Part shown: piece by piece, positions 56,968-64,000 of the stretch
Numbering within the stretch: position 1 is the stretch's first letter
Layout of the letters: each line of letters begins with the position of its first letter
Source of the DNA: Aurantimonas sp. Leaf443
GTDB taxonomy: Bacteria; Pseudomonadota; Alphaproteobacteria; Rhizobiales; Rhizobiaceae
Length of the DNA stretch: 64,000 nt
NCBI RefSeq assembly: GCF_001425575.1
Contig: NZ_LMRD01000001.1
Span: forward strand, 645,745-709,744
Direction of reading: 5' to 3'
The notes under the pieces: generated by a model
Told to the model about the DNA's origin: nothing
Database searches by the model: none
The model's input: the letters and a program-made list of their open reading frames with translations, nothing else
Translations under genes and position numbers: made by a program

Positions 56968-58812
56968 ATGCACCGCTATCGCAGCCACACCTGCGCGGCC
57001 CTTCGCAAGACCGACGTCGGCGCCAATGTCCGCCTTTCCGGCTGGGTGCATCGCGTGCGCGACCATGGCGGCCTGCTCTTCATCGACCTGCGCGACCATT
57101 ACGGGCTGACGCAGATCGTCGTCGATCCCGATTCCCCGGCCTTCAGGACGGCCGAGACGGTGCGCGGCGAATGGGTGATCCGCGTCGACGGCGAGGTGAA
57201 GGCGCGCGGGGCCGAGACCGTGAACCCGCGCCTGCCGACCGGCGAGATCGAGCTCTTCGCCCGCGAGATCGAGGTGCTGGGTCCGGCCAGGGAACTGCCG
57301 CTGCCGGTCTTCGGCGAGCCCGACTATCCGGAAGACATCCGCCTCAAGTACCGCTTCCTCGATCTGCGCCGCGAGACGCTGCACAAGAACATCATGCGCC
57401 GCACGCAGGTCGTCTCCGCCATGCGCCGCCGCATGGGCGAGATCGGCTTCAACGAGTTCCAGACGCCGATCCTGACGGCCTCCTCGCCCGAGGGCGCGCG
57501 CGACTTCCTCGTGCCCTCGCGCCTGCACAACGGCAAGTTCTACGCCCTGCCGCAGGCGCCGCAGCAGTACAAGCAGCTCCTGATGATGTCGGGCTTCGAC
57601 CGCTACTTCCAGATCGCGCCGTGCTTCCGCGACGAGGACCCGCGCGCCGACCGCTTCTACGGCGAGTTCTACCAGCTCGACGTGGAGATGAGCTTCGTCG
57701 AGCAGGAGGACATCTTCCAGACGATGGAGCCGGTGATCCGCGGCATCTTCGAGGAGTTCGCCGACGGCAAGCCCGTGAGCGAAACCTTCCGCCGCATCCC
57801 CTATGCCGAGTCGATGCGCAAATACGGCACCGACAAGCCGGACCTGCGCAACCCGATCGAGATGCAGGCCGTGACCGAGCATTTCGCCGGCTCCGGCTTC
57901 AAGGTCTTCGCCACCATGATCGCGAACGACCCGGCGGTGGAGGTCTGGGCGATCCCGGCCAAGCGTAAGGATAGACAGGATCCTATCGGTCGCGCGTTTT
58001 GCGATCGGATGAATGCTTGGGCGCAGGGGGAGGGGCAGCCAGGGCTTGGGTATATATATTGGAAAGAGGACACCAGCCTGTCGTCCGTCGGAACCTTGGC
58101 TGATTGGAATTCGCTATCAGGGCTTGGCATGGGCCCGCTCGCCAAGAACATCGGCGAGGAGCGCACCGCGGCCATCGCCGCCCAGCTCGGCCTGGGCGCC
58201 GGCGACGCCTGCTTCTTCGTGGCCGGCAAGCCGGAGAAGTTCACGGCCTTCGCCGGTCTCGCCCGCACCCGCGTCGGCGAGGACCTGAACCTCGTCGACC
58301 GCGAGCGGTTCGAGCTCGCCTGGATCATCGACTTCCCCTTCTACGAATGGGACGAGGACAACAAGAAGGTCGACTTCGCCCACAACCCGTTCTCGATGCC
58401 GCAGGGCGGCATGGAGGCGCTCGAGACGCAGGAGCCGCTGTCGCTCAAGGCCTATCAGTACGACATCGTCTGCAACGGGTTCGAGATCGCTTCCGGCGGC
58501 ATCCGCAACCAGCTGCCGGAGGTGATGGTCAAGGCCTTCGAGATCGCCGGCTACACGCGCCAGGACGTGGAGGATCGCTTCGGCGGCCTCTACCGCGCCT
58601 TCCAGTACGGCGCGCCGCCCCATGGCGGCATGGCGGCCGGCGTCGACCGCATCGTGATGCTGCTCTGCGGCGTGAAGAACCTGCGCGAGATCGCGCTCTT
58701 CCCGATGAACCAGCAGGCCTTCGACCTTCTGATGGGCGCGCCGGCGGAAGCGACACCGGTGCAGCTGCGCGAACTCGGCGTGCGCCTCGCCCCCGTCGCC
58801 CCGAAGGCCTGA
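56968..58812 (+). CDS. aspS: aspartate--tRNA ligase, with an atypical 162-bp internal segment
   Basis: Class II synthetase charging tRNA-Asp (perhaps also tRNA-Asn). 614 residues: OB-fold anticodon domain (1-105), motif 2 region [13 protein letters not shown] insertion domain (about 295-425), motif 3 GVDRIVMLL near the end. ATG at 56968 (MHRYRSHTC). The segment 57964-58125 (residues 333-386) keeps conserved sequence ([23 protein letters not shown]) but uses codons such as AGA, ATA, CTA, TCA and CCT; 23 of its 54 codons end in A or T, against none of the 21 before or 36 after. Two loops there look about 19 residues longer than in the rhizobial enzymes I remember (about 595 residues). The frame is intact. 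Confidence 0.95.
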   Translation: MHRYRSHTCAALRKTDVGANVRLSGWVHRVRDHGGLLFIDLRDHYGLTQIVVDPDSPAFRTAETVRGEWVIRVDGEVKARGAETVNPRLPTGEIELFAREIEVLGPARELPLPVFGEPDYPEDIRLKYRFLDLRRETLHKNIMRRTQVVSAMRRRMGEIGFNEFQTPILTASSPEGARDFLVPSRLHNGKFYALPQAPQQYKQLLMMSGFDRYFQIAPCFRDEDPRADRFYGEFYQLDVEMSFVEQEDIFQTMEPVIRGIFEEFADGKPVSETFRRIPYAESMRKYGTDKPDLRNPIEMQAVTEHFAGSGFKVFATMIANDPAVEVWAIPAKRKDRQDPIGRAFCDRMNAWAQGEGQPGLGYIYWKEDTSLSSVGTLADWNSLSGLGMGPLAKNIGEERTAAIAAQLGLGAGDACFFVAGKPEKFTAFAGLARTRVGEDLNLVDRERFELAWIIDFPFYEWDEDNKKVDFAHNPFSMPQGGMEALETQEPLSLKAYQYDIVCNGFEIASGGIRNQLPEVMVKAFEIAGYTRQDVEDRFGGLYRAFQYGAPPHGGMAAGVDRIVMLLCGVKNLREIALFPMNQQAFDLLMGAPAEATPVQLRELGVRLAPVAPKA

Positions 58813-58859
58813 GGCCGCTCCATCACGCAGCCGTGAAGCTTCGCGTGATGGAAACGGCC
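58813..58859 (+). terminator. long hairpin after aspS
   Basis: GGCCG/CGGCC (58813-58817, 58855-58859) and CCATCACGC/GCGTGATGG (58820-58828, 58843-58851) form a two-part stem starting at the base after the stop codon. It is not followed by a T-run; may be a terminator or an mRNA-stabilising end. Confidence 0.5.
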
Positions 58860-58921
58860 CAATCCGCTCCGCATATCACCCGCGCGCCGCGATCGGCGGC
58901 GCAGGCGCTTTGCGGAGCGAG

Positions 58922-59728
58922 ATGGATATGGACGCCAACGAGAAACGCCTGATCGAGGGCCTCTTCGCAAGGCTCGGCGAGACGAGCCGCACGGCGCCGC
59001 CGCCGGACATCGAGGCGGATGCGGCCATTCGCGACGCCGTGCGGCGCCTGCCCTCGGCGCCCTATTACATGGCGCAGACCATCCTCGTGCAGGACCACGC
59101 GCTCGCAGCCGCCAGGACCCGTATCGAGGCGCTGGAGGCACGGGTGGCGGCGCTGGAGGACGAGCGCGAGTCCGCGCCGTCGGCTCCGACGCGCGGCGGC
59201 TTCCTGTCGGGCCTTCTCGGCCGCGAGGAACCCGCCGAACCGGGCGCGCCCTGGGGGCGGCGTGTCGGCACCGGCGTTCCGTCCGCCGGCCTCTCCGCAC
59301 CGCGTCCGGGCCCGGCGTCGGCGCCCGCGGCCTACGTTTCGCCCGCTCCCTATGCGGCGCCGAGCTCCGTCGCGGCGCCGGGCGGCGGCTTTCTCGCGGG
59401 CGCCGCGCAGACGGCCGTGGGTGTCGCCGGAGGCGTCATGCTGGGCTCCATGCTCGGCAGTCTCTTCGGCGCGCACCATCCGTTCGGCGGTCTCGGCAGC
59501 GGCCTTGGCGCGATGCCGGCGGACGTGACGACCATCACCGACAATGTCTTCGTGGAGCAGCCGGACGCGGCCCCGCCTGCTGCCGATGCCGGCTCCGACC
59601 TGCAGCAGGCCGAGTTCCAGCCCGGCAACGCGGACTATTATCAGGAGGCGTCCGCCGATCTCGGCACGGATCCCGGCATCGACGCCGGCGACCAGGATTT
59701 CGGCGACGGCGGGTTCGATCAGGTCTGA
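58922..59728 (+). CDS. DUF2076 domain-containing protein
   Basis: 268 residues. N-terminal helical part (DANEKRLIEGLFARLGE) and coiled coil (about 60-90, ALAAARTRIEALEARVAALEDE), a Pro/Ala/Gly linker, a Gly-rich hydrophobic stretch (about 165-200, GFLAGAAQTAVGVAGGVMLGSMLGSLFG) and an acidic C-terminus. This is the layout of DUF2076 proteins, which are uncharacterised. ATG at 58922 follows GGAGCGAG; a second ATG is at 58928. Function unknown. Confidence 0.85.
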   Translation: MDMDANEKRLIEGLFARLGETSRTAPPPDIEADAAIRDAVRRLPSAPYYMAQTILVQDHALAAARTRIEALEARVAALEDERESAPSAPTRGGFLSGLLGREEPAEPGAPWGRRVGTGVPSAGLSAPRPGPASAPAAYVSPAPYAAPSSVAAPGGGFLAGAAQTAVGVAGGVMLGSMLGSLFGAHHPFGGLGSGLGAMPADVTTITDNVFVEQPDAAPPAADAGSDLQQAEFQPGNADYYQEASADLGTDPGIDAGDQDFGDGGFDQV

Positions 59729-59752
59729 GCGACCGGCCGGCGCGGGCGGCCG

Positions 59753-60295
59753 TCAGTCCTCGCCGCGCACGCCCTCGAAGGGGAAGGCGCCGGCCGCTTC
59801 CCAAGGGCCGCCGCGATAGTGCCAGAGGAGGAGCCCTGTGGCCGAGAGGTCGAAGGGCTCGAACTCGGCCTCGAGCTCGGAGAACAGCGCCTTGGCGACC
59901 GGCGCCGGCGCCTTGTTCTGGATCGTCACATGCGGCTGGAAGCGCTGGGCGTCCTGCGGCGTCAGCCAGGATGAGAACCGCGCGGCGAGCTCTCCGCGCA
60001 GCGCGACGAGGGAGGGCGAGGCGATGGAATAGGCCGTGCCGTAGCCGAGGAAGCGCAGGCCCTTCACGGAGAGCCGGAGCTGCGGCGTGGCGCGGGAGAC
60101 CTCCACGAGCGTCGCGGCCACCGCCTCGGCCTCCTCGCCCGGCAGCTTGTGGAACAGCGTCAGATGCGCGGGAATGTGATTGCGCGCCGACGGGAAGTGT
60201 CGGCGGCGCATGGCGTCGAGCCGCGCGAAGCTCGCAGCCTCGAAGCCGAGCGTCACGATGAGGGGCGCGGCCTCCCCGGATGCGGCTTCGCTCAT
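59753..60295 (-). CDS. 2H phosphoesterase (2'-5' RNA ligase superfamily)
   Basis: 180 residues with two HxTx motifs, H44-L-T-L and H122-V-T-I, which form the catalytic pair of the 2H superfamily (LigT, cyclic phosphodiesterases, tRNA-splicing ligase-like enzymes). Members cut 2',3'-cyclic or 2'-5' bonds; some phage members degrade cyclic dinucleotides. Its ATG shares four bases with the stop of the diguanylate cyclase gene (ATGA), so the two are cotranslated. Actual substrate unknown. Confidence 0.85.
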   Translation of the reverse strand: MSEAASGEAAPLIVTLGFEAASFARLDAMRRRHFPSARNHIPAHLTLFHKLPGEEAEAVAATLVEVSRATPQLRLSVKGLRFLGYGTAYSIASPSLVALRGELAARFSSWLTPQDAQRFQPHVTIQNKAPAPVAKALFSELEAEFEPFDLSATGLLLWHYRGGPWEAAGAFPFEGVRGED

Positions 60296-61740
60296 GCCGA
60301 GCGCCGCGCGAGGGCGAGCCCGCGGCGACCGTTCGCATCGGGTTCGCGGGCCGCGGGCGGCAGGGCCTGCGGCGCGGCCACGGCGACGCTGCCTTCGGGA
60401 CCGGATTTCGCCCGGTAGAGCGCCGCGTCCGCCCGGTCGAGCGCGACCGGGGCCGGCCATCCCTCGCCGGGAATGCCGACGACGCCGACCGAGGCGCTCA
60501 CCCGGACCTCGGCCTGCGACAGCTGCATCGGCGCGGCGATCGTCTCCACGAGGCGCTCGCAGGCGGCCTGAGCGTCCGCGTCCGCGAGGCCGGGCATGAG
60601 CATGGCGAATTCGTCGCCGCCCAGGCGGAAGACCGTGTCCTGCGCGCGCACCGCCGCGCGCAGGCGCTGCGCCACCTGGCACAGGACCTCGTCGCCGGCG
60701 GCATGGCCGAGCGTGTCGTTGATGGGCTTGAAGCCGTCGAGATCGAGGCAGGCGACGGCCGCCCGGCCCTTGGCCGTCGCCGCGCCGAAGCGGGGTTCGA
60801 AGAGGCTGCGGTTGGGGAGGCCGGTCAGGAAATCGTGCGTCGCCGCCTGGCGCATCTCCCGCTCGCGGTTCACCAGCGTGCGCGCCGTGATGCGCGAGAT
60901 GCGCAGGGTGAGGACCGCGCCGAGCGTGAAGGCGAGAACCGAGACGACGATGAGCGGCAGCGAGCGCATCACCATGTCCGAGGCCGGCCGTGGCGCCTGC
61001 CAGGACAGGAGCATCGGCTCGCCGTTCTGCCGCCGCGCGATCGGCACGCTCGCCCGGCCTGGCGCCACGGCCCCGCCCGTTGTCAGGCGCGGATCGTCGA
61101 GCAGGAAGCGGTCGCCGAAGACGCCGACGAGACCGCCCTCGATCGGCATGACCGTGAGGAGGATCGGCGCCTTGCCCACGGGCATGGCCGTGCGGAAATC
61201 GGGCTGGAAGAGGCTGGCGGTGATGAGCACGGCCTCGTTGCCGACCACCTCCATGCGGCTCGAGGCGACGGCCTTGGGAATGCCGCCGTCCTGCGGCCGC
61301 CTCTCGCGCCCGCGCACGCTTTCGAGCATCGGCCAGGCATCGGCGAGGATGGCCTGCGTGCCCCGCGCGAAGAACGGGCGCCCGGCGACCGAGGGATCGG
61401 ACATGGCGAAGAACAGCCCGTCCGATCCGTCGATCACGGCCACGAAGCGGTGGGCGGACGTGCCGAGGACCGAGCGGCCGATATTGCGCTCGGTCCATTC
61501 CAGGTCGGGCTCGTTGTCGATCTTGGCGATCGGCTCGTCCCAGATCGTCCAGGAGGAGAGGGCGATCTCGACATCCGCGATCCACAGCGCGACGTTGCGG
61601 GCCACGATCGTCTCCTCGCGCAGCCGCGCGGCCGTGTCGATCTGGGCCGCGCCGTAGAAGGGCAGCGTCGCCGTCGCGACGAGCACGAGCGCGAGGCCCG
61701 CGACCGCCGGGCCTATGAGTTTCACATGGACAAAGCGCAT
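60292..61740 (-). CDS. diguanylate cyclase with CHASE4-like sensor
   Basis: 482-residue membrane sensor enzyme making c-di-GMP. Membrane segment 1 near 10-30, a periplasmic CHASE4-type domain (about 35-245, ALSSWTIWDEPI, WTERNIG, DGLFFAM), segment 2 near 258-280, and a GGDEF domain with the intact active site GGDEF at 374-378. The RxxD inhibitory site (RAQD) lies five residues before it, so feedback inhibition by product is likely. No EAL domain. Coupled to the 2H phosphoesterase by a 4-bp overlap. Confidence 0.93.
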   Translation of the reverse strand: MRFVHVKLIGPAVAGLALVLVATATLPFYGAAQIDTAARLREETIVARNVALWIADVEIALSSWTIWDEPIAKIDNEPDLEWTERNIGRSVLGTSAHRFVAVIDGSDGLFFAMSDPSVAGRPFFARGTQAILADAWPMLESVRGRERRPQDGGIPKAVASSRMEVVGNEAVLITASLFQPDFRTAMPVGKAPILLTVMPIEGGLVGVFGDRFLLDDPRLTTGGAVAPGRASVPIARRQNGEPMLLSWQAPRPASDMVMRSLPLIVVSVLAFTLGAVLTLRISRITARTLVNREREMRQAATHDFLTGLPNRSLFEPRFGAATAKGRAAVACLDLDGFKPINDTLGHAAGDEVLCQVAQRLRAAVRAQDTVFRLGGDEFAMLMPGLADADAQAACERLVETIAAPMQLSQAEVRVSASVGVVGIPGEGWPAPVALDRADAALYRAKSGPEGSVAVAAPQALPPAAREPDANGRRGLALARRSA

Positions 61741-61841
61741 GATGCGGCCCGAGGGATTCGTCGTGCCGCACCATAGGAAGGTTCGACTTACGATCGCGTT
61801 ACGTGACCCTCGGAAAGGCCTGCGATCCGCGGGCGGGCGCT

Positions 61842-63041
61842 CTACTGGTCCGTGCCGGCCTCGTTGGCCGTGACGTCGAGCGCGAGCACGGCCGGCAGCG
61901 TCTGCGGCGCGCCCATGGCCGCGCCCATCACCTGCGTCGCCGGGATCGGCCGCTCGGGCGCGATGCTGACGGAGAGGGATTCCGGCGCGTCGAGGAAGGC
62001 CGAGACCGCGCTCGTCACCTTGGTCTGGAACTCCGGGTTCTGCAGCGAGGCCAGCACCGCAGGCACCATGCCCTTCAACGCCTCGACGAGCTGGTCGCGC
62101 GTCTGCCCGTTCTGCTTGGCGTAGTAGTCGAGGAGCTTGCCCGTGAGCGAATCGTCGACGTAGGTGATGTCGGCCTTGTCGATGTAGAGCTGCGAGATGA
62201 GCCCCAGCATCGCCATGCCCGCTCCTTGCGAGTTCTGCGGGTTGGCCGCCATCTGCTGCTGCATCTGGCGCAGCGAGGTGATGAAGGCGGGCGTGTAGCC
62301 GGAGATGGCGTAGGTGAAGGAGAGGCTGCCGGCATTCTCCACGTCGAGCTTGAAGGGTTCCAGCGTCAGGGTGCCGCCCTTCGGCTCCCAGTTGGCCGCC
62401 CCGTTCAGCGCGCCCTTGAGGCTGGAATAGCCGATGTCGCGCATCGCGGTCGGCCCGGCGGCGGGATCGCCGGAAAAGTCGACGTCGAAGGACGCGACGT
62501 CGAAATCGGTCGACAGGGCCGAATCGGCGCCGACCTCGTTCTCGACGGTGGCATCCGACACCGACAGGATCCGGCGCCCGTCGCGCTCGACGCTCATCGA
62601 GCCGAGTTCGAGCTTGTCGAAGAAGAAGTCCGAGGCGAGGAGCGCCGGCACCGGCGTCTTGGTCGTGTCCGTGCCGGCGATGCGCAGGCCTTCCAGCACC
62701 ATGCCCGTGGCCTGCACGCGGCTCCCCTCCGACATCTCGTCGATGTTCTGGATCGGCACCCGCTCGACCAGGAACCCCTCGCTCGCCGAGCCCGTCACGC
62801 CCTCGAAGGTCGCCTGCGCGATCTTCTGCTCGGTATTGCCCTCGAGCGAGAGGCCCTTCAGCACGACGGTCTCGCCCTGCGCCTCGGCACTGTCGTAGGC
62901 GAGCGTCACGCCGGCATTCCCGGCGATCGCCTTCAGCCGGTCGCCGAAGGCCTGCGCGTCCACCGCCAAGGCGCTGGCCGACGACAGGAGGACGAGGAGG
63001 GACGCGCCGGCGGCGGCGCGCAGACCGGTCCTGAAAACCAT
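61842..63041 (-). CDS. secreted protein of unknown function
   Basis: 399 residues with a signal peptide (about 1-27, ending ASALA-VDA). No cysteine in the mature part; alternating beta-rich sequence with repeated LEGL and SMSVE patterns, comparable in feel to AsmA- or DUF945-like periplasmic proteins but not assignable. ATG at 63041. Divergent from parC and 101 bp upstream (same strand) of the diguanylate cyclase gene. Confidence 0.75.
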   Translation of the reverse strand: MVFRTGLRAAAGASLLVLLSSASALAVDAQAFGDRLKAIAGNAGVTLAYDSAEAQGETVVLKGLSLEGNTEQKIAQATFEGVTGSASEGFLVERVPIQNIDEMSEGSRVQATGMVLEGLRIAGTDTTKTPVPALLASDFFFDKLELGSMSVERDGRRILSVSDATVENEVGADSALSTDFDVASFDVDFSGDPAAGPTAMRDIGYSSLKGALNGAANWEPKGGTLTLEPFKLDVENAGSLSFTYAISGYTPAFITSLRQMQQQMAANPQNSQGAGMAMLGLISQLYIDKADITYVDDSLTGKLLDYYAKQNGQTRDQLVEALKGMVPAVLASLQNPEFQTKVTSAVSAFLDAPESLSVSIAPERPIPATQVMGAAMGAPQTLPAVLALDVTANEAGTDQ

Positions 63042-63234
63042 GGGGATGACCTTTCGTCTCGAAAAAACAGGCGCTGCGGACCGGCCGCCCGGGCCCGACC
63101 GCGAAGCGGCTCGGCCTCGACCTTACGACGAAGCAGCCTTGCGCCGGAAGAAGGAAGCCAGAAGGCGGACGAATGTGGCAAAAGGAGGCGGGAGCGCGGG
63201 ACGCCGCCGCGGCCGATGCGAGTCGCGGACGTTT

Positions 63235-63249
63235 GTTCTCCTCTTGTTC
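63235..63249 (+). promoter_or_regulatory. LexA (SOS) box before parC
   Basis: GTTC-TCCTCTT-GTTC is an exact match to the alphaproteobacterial SOS box GTTC-N7-GTTC. It ends 29 bp before the parC ATG in the 237-bp divergent intergenic region. Confidence 0.6.
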
Positions 63250-63278
63250 ACGAGGGCGCCATCCAGTAGAGGACGCGC

Positions 63279-64000
63279 ATGGGAAAACCGAGCACGCCGC
63301 CTTCCGATGGCGGCGACATCGAACCGATCGACCTCAAGGCGGCGCTCGAGGAGCGCTATCTCGCCTATGCGCTGTCGACGATCATGGGCCGCGCCCTGCC
63401 GGACGTGCGCGACGGCCTCAAGCCGGTCCATCGCCGCATCGTCCACGCCATGCGGGTTCTGCGGCTCGACCCCGGCCAAGGCTACAAGAAATGCGCGCGC
63501 ATCGTGGGCGACGTGATGGGCAAGTTCCATCCGCACGGTGACGCCTCGATCTACGACGCGCTCGCCCGCCTCGCGCAGGACTTCTCGATCCGCTACCCGC
63601 TGATCGACGGACAGGGCAATTTCGGCAATATCGACGGCGATAGCCCGGCCGCCATGCGCTATACCGAGGCGCGCATGACCGATGTCGCGACGCTTCTCCT
63701 GCGCGGCATCGACGAGGACGCGGTCGACTTCAAGCCGACCTATAACGAGGAGGAGGACGAACCGGTCGTCCTGCCGGGCGCCTTCCCGAACCTCCTCGCC
63801 AACGGCTCGTCCGGCATCGCCGTCGGCATGGCCACCTCGATCCCGCCGCACAATGCCGCCGAGATCTGCGACGCGGCGCTGCATCTCATCGAGCGGCCCG
63901 AGGCCGACGTCGAGGCGCTGCTGCGCTTCATCCAGGGTCCGGACTTTCCGACCGGCGGCGTCATCGTCGACAAGCAGCCGCAGATCCGCGAGGCCTACGA
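63279..64000 (+). CDS. parC: DNA topoisomerase IV subunit A (partial, 3' end outside window)
   Basis: First 240 residues of the ATP-independent cleavage subunit of topoisomerase IV, which separates daughter chromosomes. Seen: [38 protein letters not shown], catalytic Tyr128 in [10 protein letters not shown]. Ala89 stands where E. coli ParC has the quinolone-contact Ser80, and Asp93 where it has Glu84. ParC rather than GyrA is inferred from [14 protein letters not shown] and gene order. AGAGGA five bases before the ATG at 63279. A LexA box lies just upstream. Confidence 0.95.
   Translation, partial: MGKPSTPPSDGGDIEPIDLKAALEERYLAYALSTIMGRALPDVRDGLKPVHRRIVHAMRVLRLDPGQGYKKCARIVGDVMGKFHPHGDASIYDALARLAQDFSIRYPLIDGQGNFGNIDGDSPAAMRYTEARMTDVATLLLRGIDEDAVDFKPTYNEEEDEPVVLPGAFPNLLANGSSGIAVGMATSIPPHNAAEICDAALHLIERPEADVEALLRFIQGPDFPTGGVIVDKQPQIREAY

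Noticed and set aside
57964-58125. Intein, intron or frameshift in aspS
   Set aside because: The segment is only 54 codons, in frame, and retains conserved synthetase residues; no splicing motifs are present.

Overview
The window is a stretch of GC-rich (roughly 70 % by eye) bacterial chromosome, almost entirely protein coding. Nearly every gene is a core gene in the order typical of Hyphomicrobiales (Rhizobiales): psd-pssA; purF-cvpA-radA-alr-dnaB; rpsF-rpsR-DUF2232-rplI; fabD-fabG-acpP-fabF-mltG-yicC-gmk; lptF-lptG-lptD-surA-pdxA-rsmA; purM-purN; hdaA-ppk-ppx; rnd, aspS and parC. The high GC content would suit a family such as Aurantimonadaceae better than Brucella or Rhizobium, but that is a guess. 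I see no rRNA, tRNA, CRISPR array, insertion sequence, prophage or integrase. Both window edges cut genes (an Atm1-type ABC transporter on the left, parC on the right).

Layout. 1-3.2 kb: end of an ABC exporter, a low-GC two-gene accessory cassette (DUF6338-like membrane protein plus a 63-residue Pro-rich protein), then phosphatidylethanolamine synthesis (psd-pssA). 3.2-10.5 kb, minus strand: dnaB, alr, radA, cvpA, purF and an SDR gene. 10.9-13.4 kb, minus: ribosomal genes rpsF, rpsR and rplI. 13.9-20.2 kb, plus: type II fatty acid synthesis, then cell wall lytic transglycosylase, YicC and guanylate kinase. 20.3-28.0 kb, minus: LPS export and outer-membrane assembly (lptF, lptG, lptD, SurA-like), pyridoxine synthesis and rRNA dimethylation. 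28.4-36.8 kb: pepA-holC, several small stress or unknown genes, ABC-F ATPase, two-way DinB/GST, ndk and an odd ParA-like protein. 36.9-40.6 kb, minus: moaD-moaE, pgsA, uvrC. 40.9-47.9 kb: an Omp25-like porin, GST, a secreted unknown, rlmJ, an Old Yellow Enzyme, a molybdopterin oxidoreductase and an HdeD protein. 47.9-55.5 kb: purM-purN, an AI-2E-type transporter, hdaA, ppk-ppx. 55.6-64 kb: rnd, aspS, a DUF2076 protein, an overlapping diguanylate cyclase/2H-phosphoesterase pair, a secreted unknown and parC.

I did not find a large hidden system. The strongest anomalies are local: a sharply bounded 162-bp stretch inside aspS whose codon usage differs completely from its flanks; the low-GC DUF6338-like cassette; an exact alphaproteobacterial SOS (LexA) box before parC; a perfect DnaA box upstream of dnaB; the c-di-GMP cyclase overlapping a 2H phosphoesterase gene; and a stand-alone ParA-like protein whose Walker A motif is degenerate.
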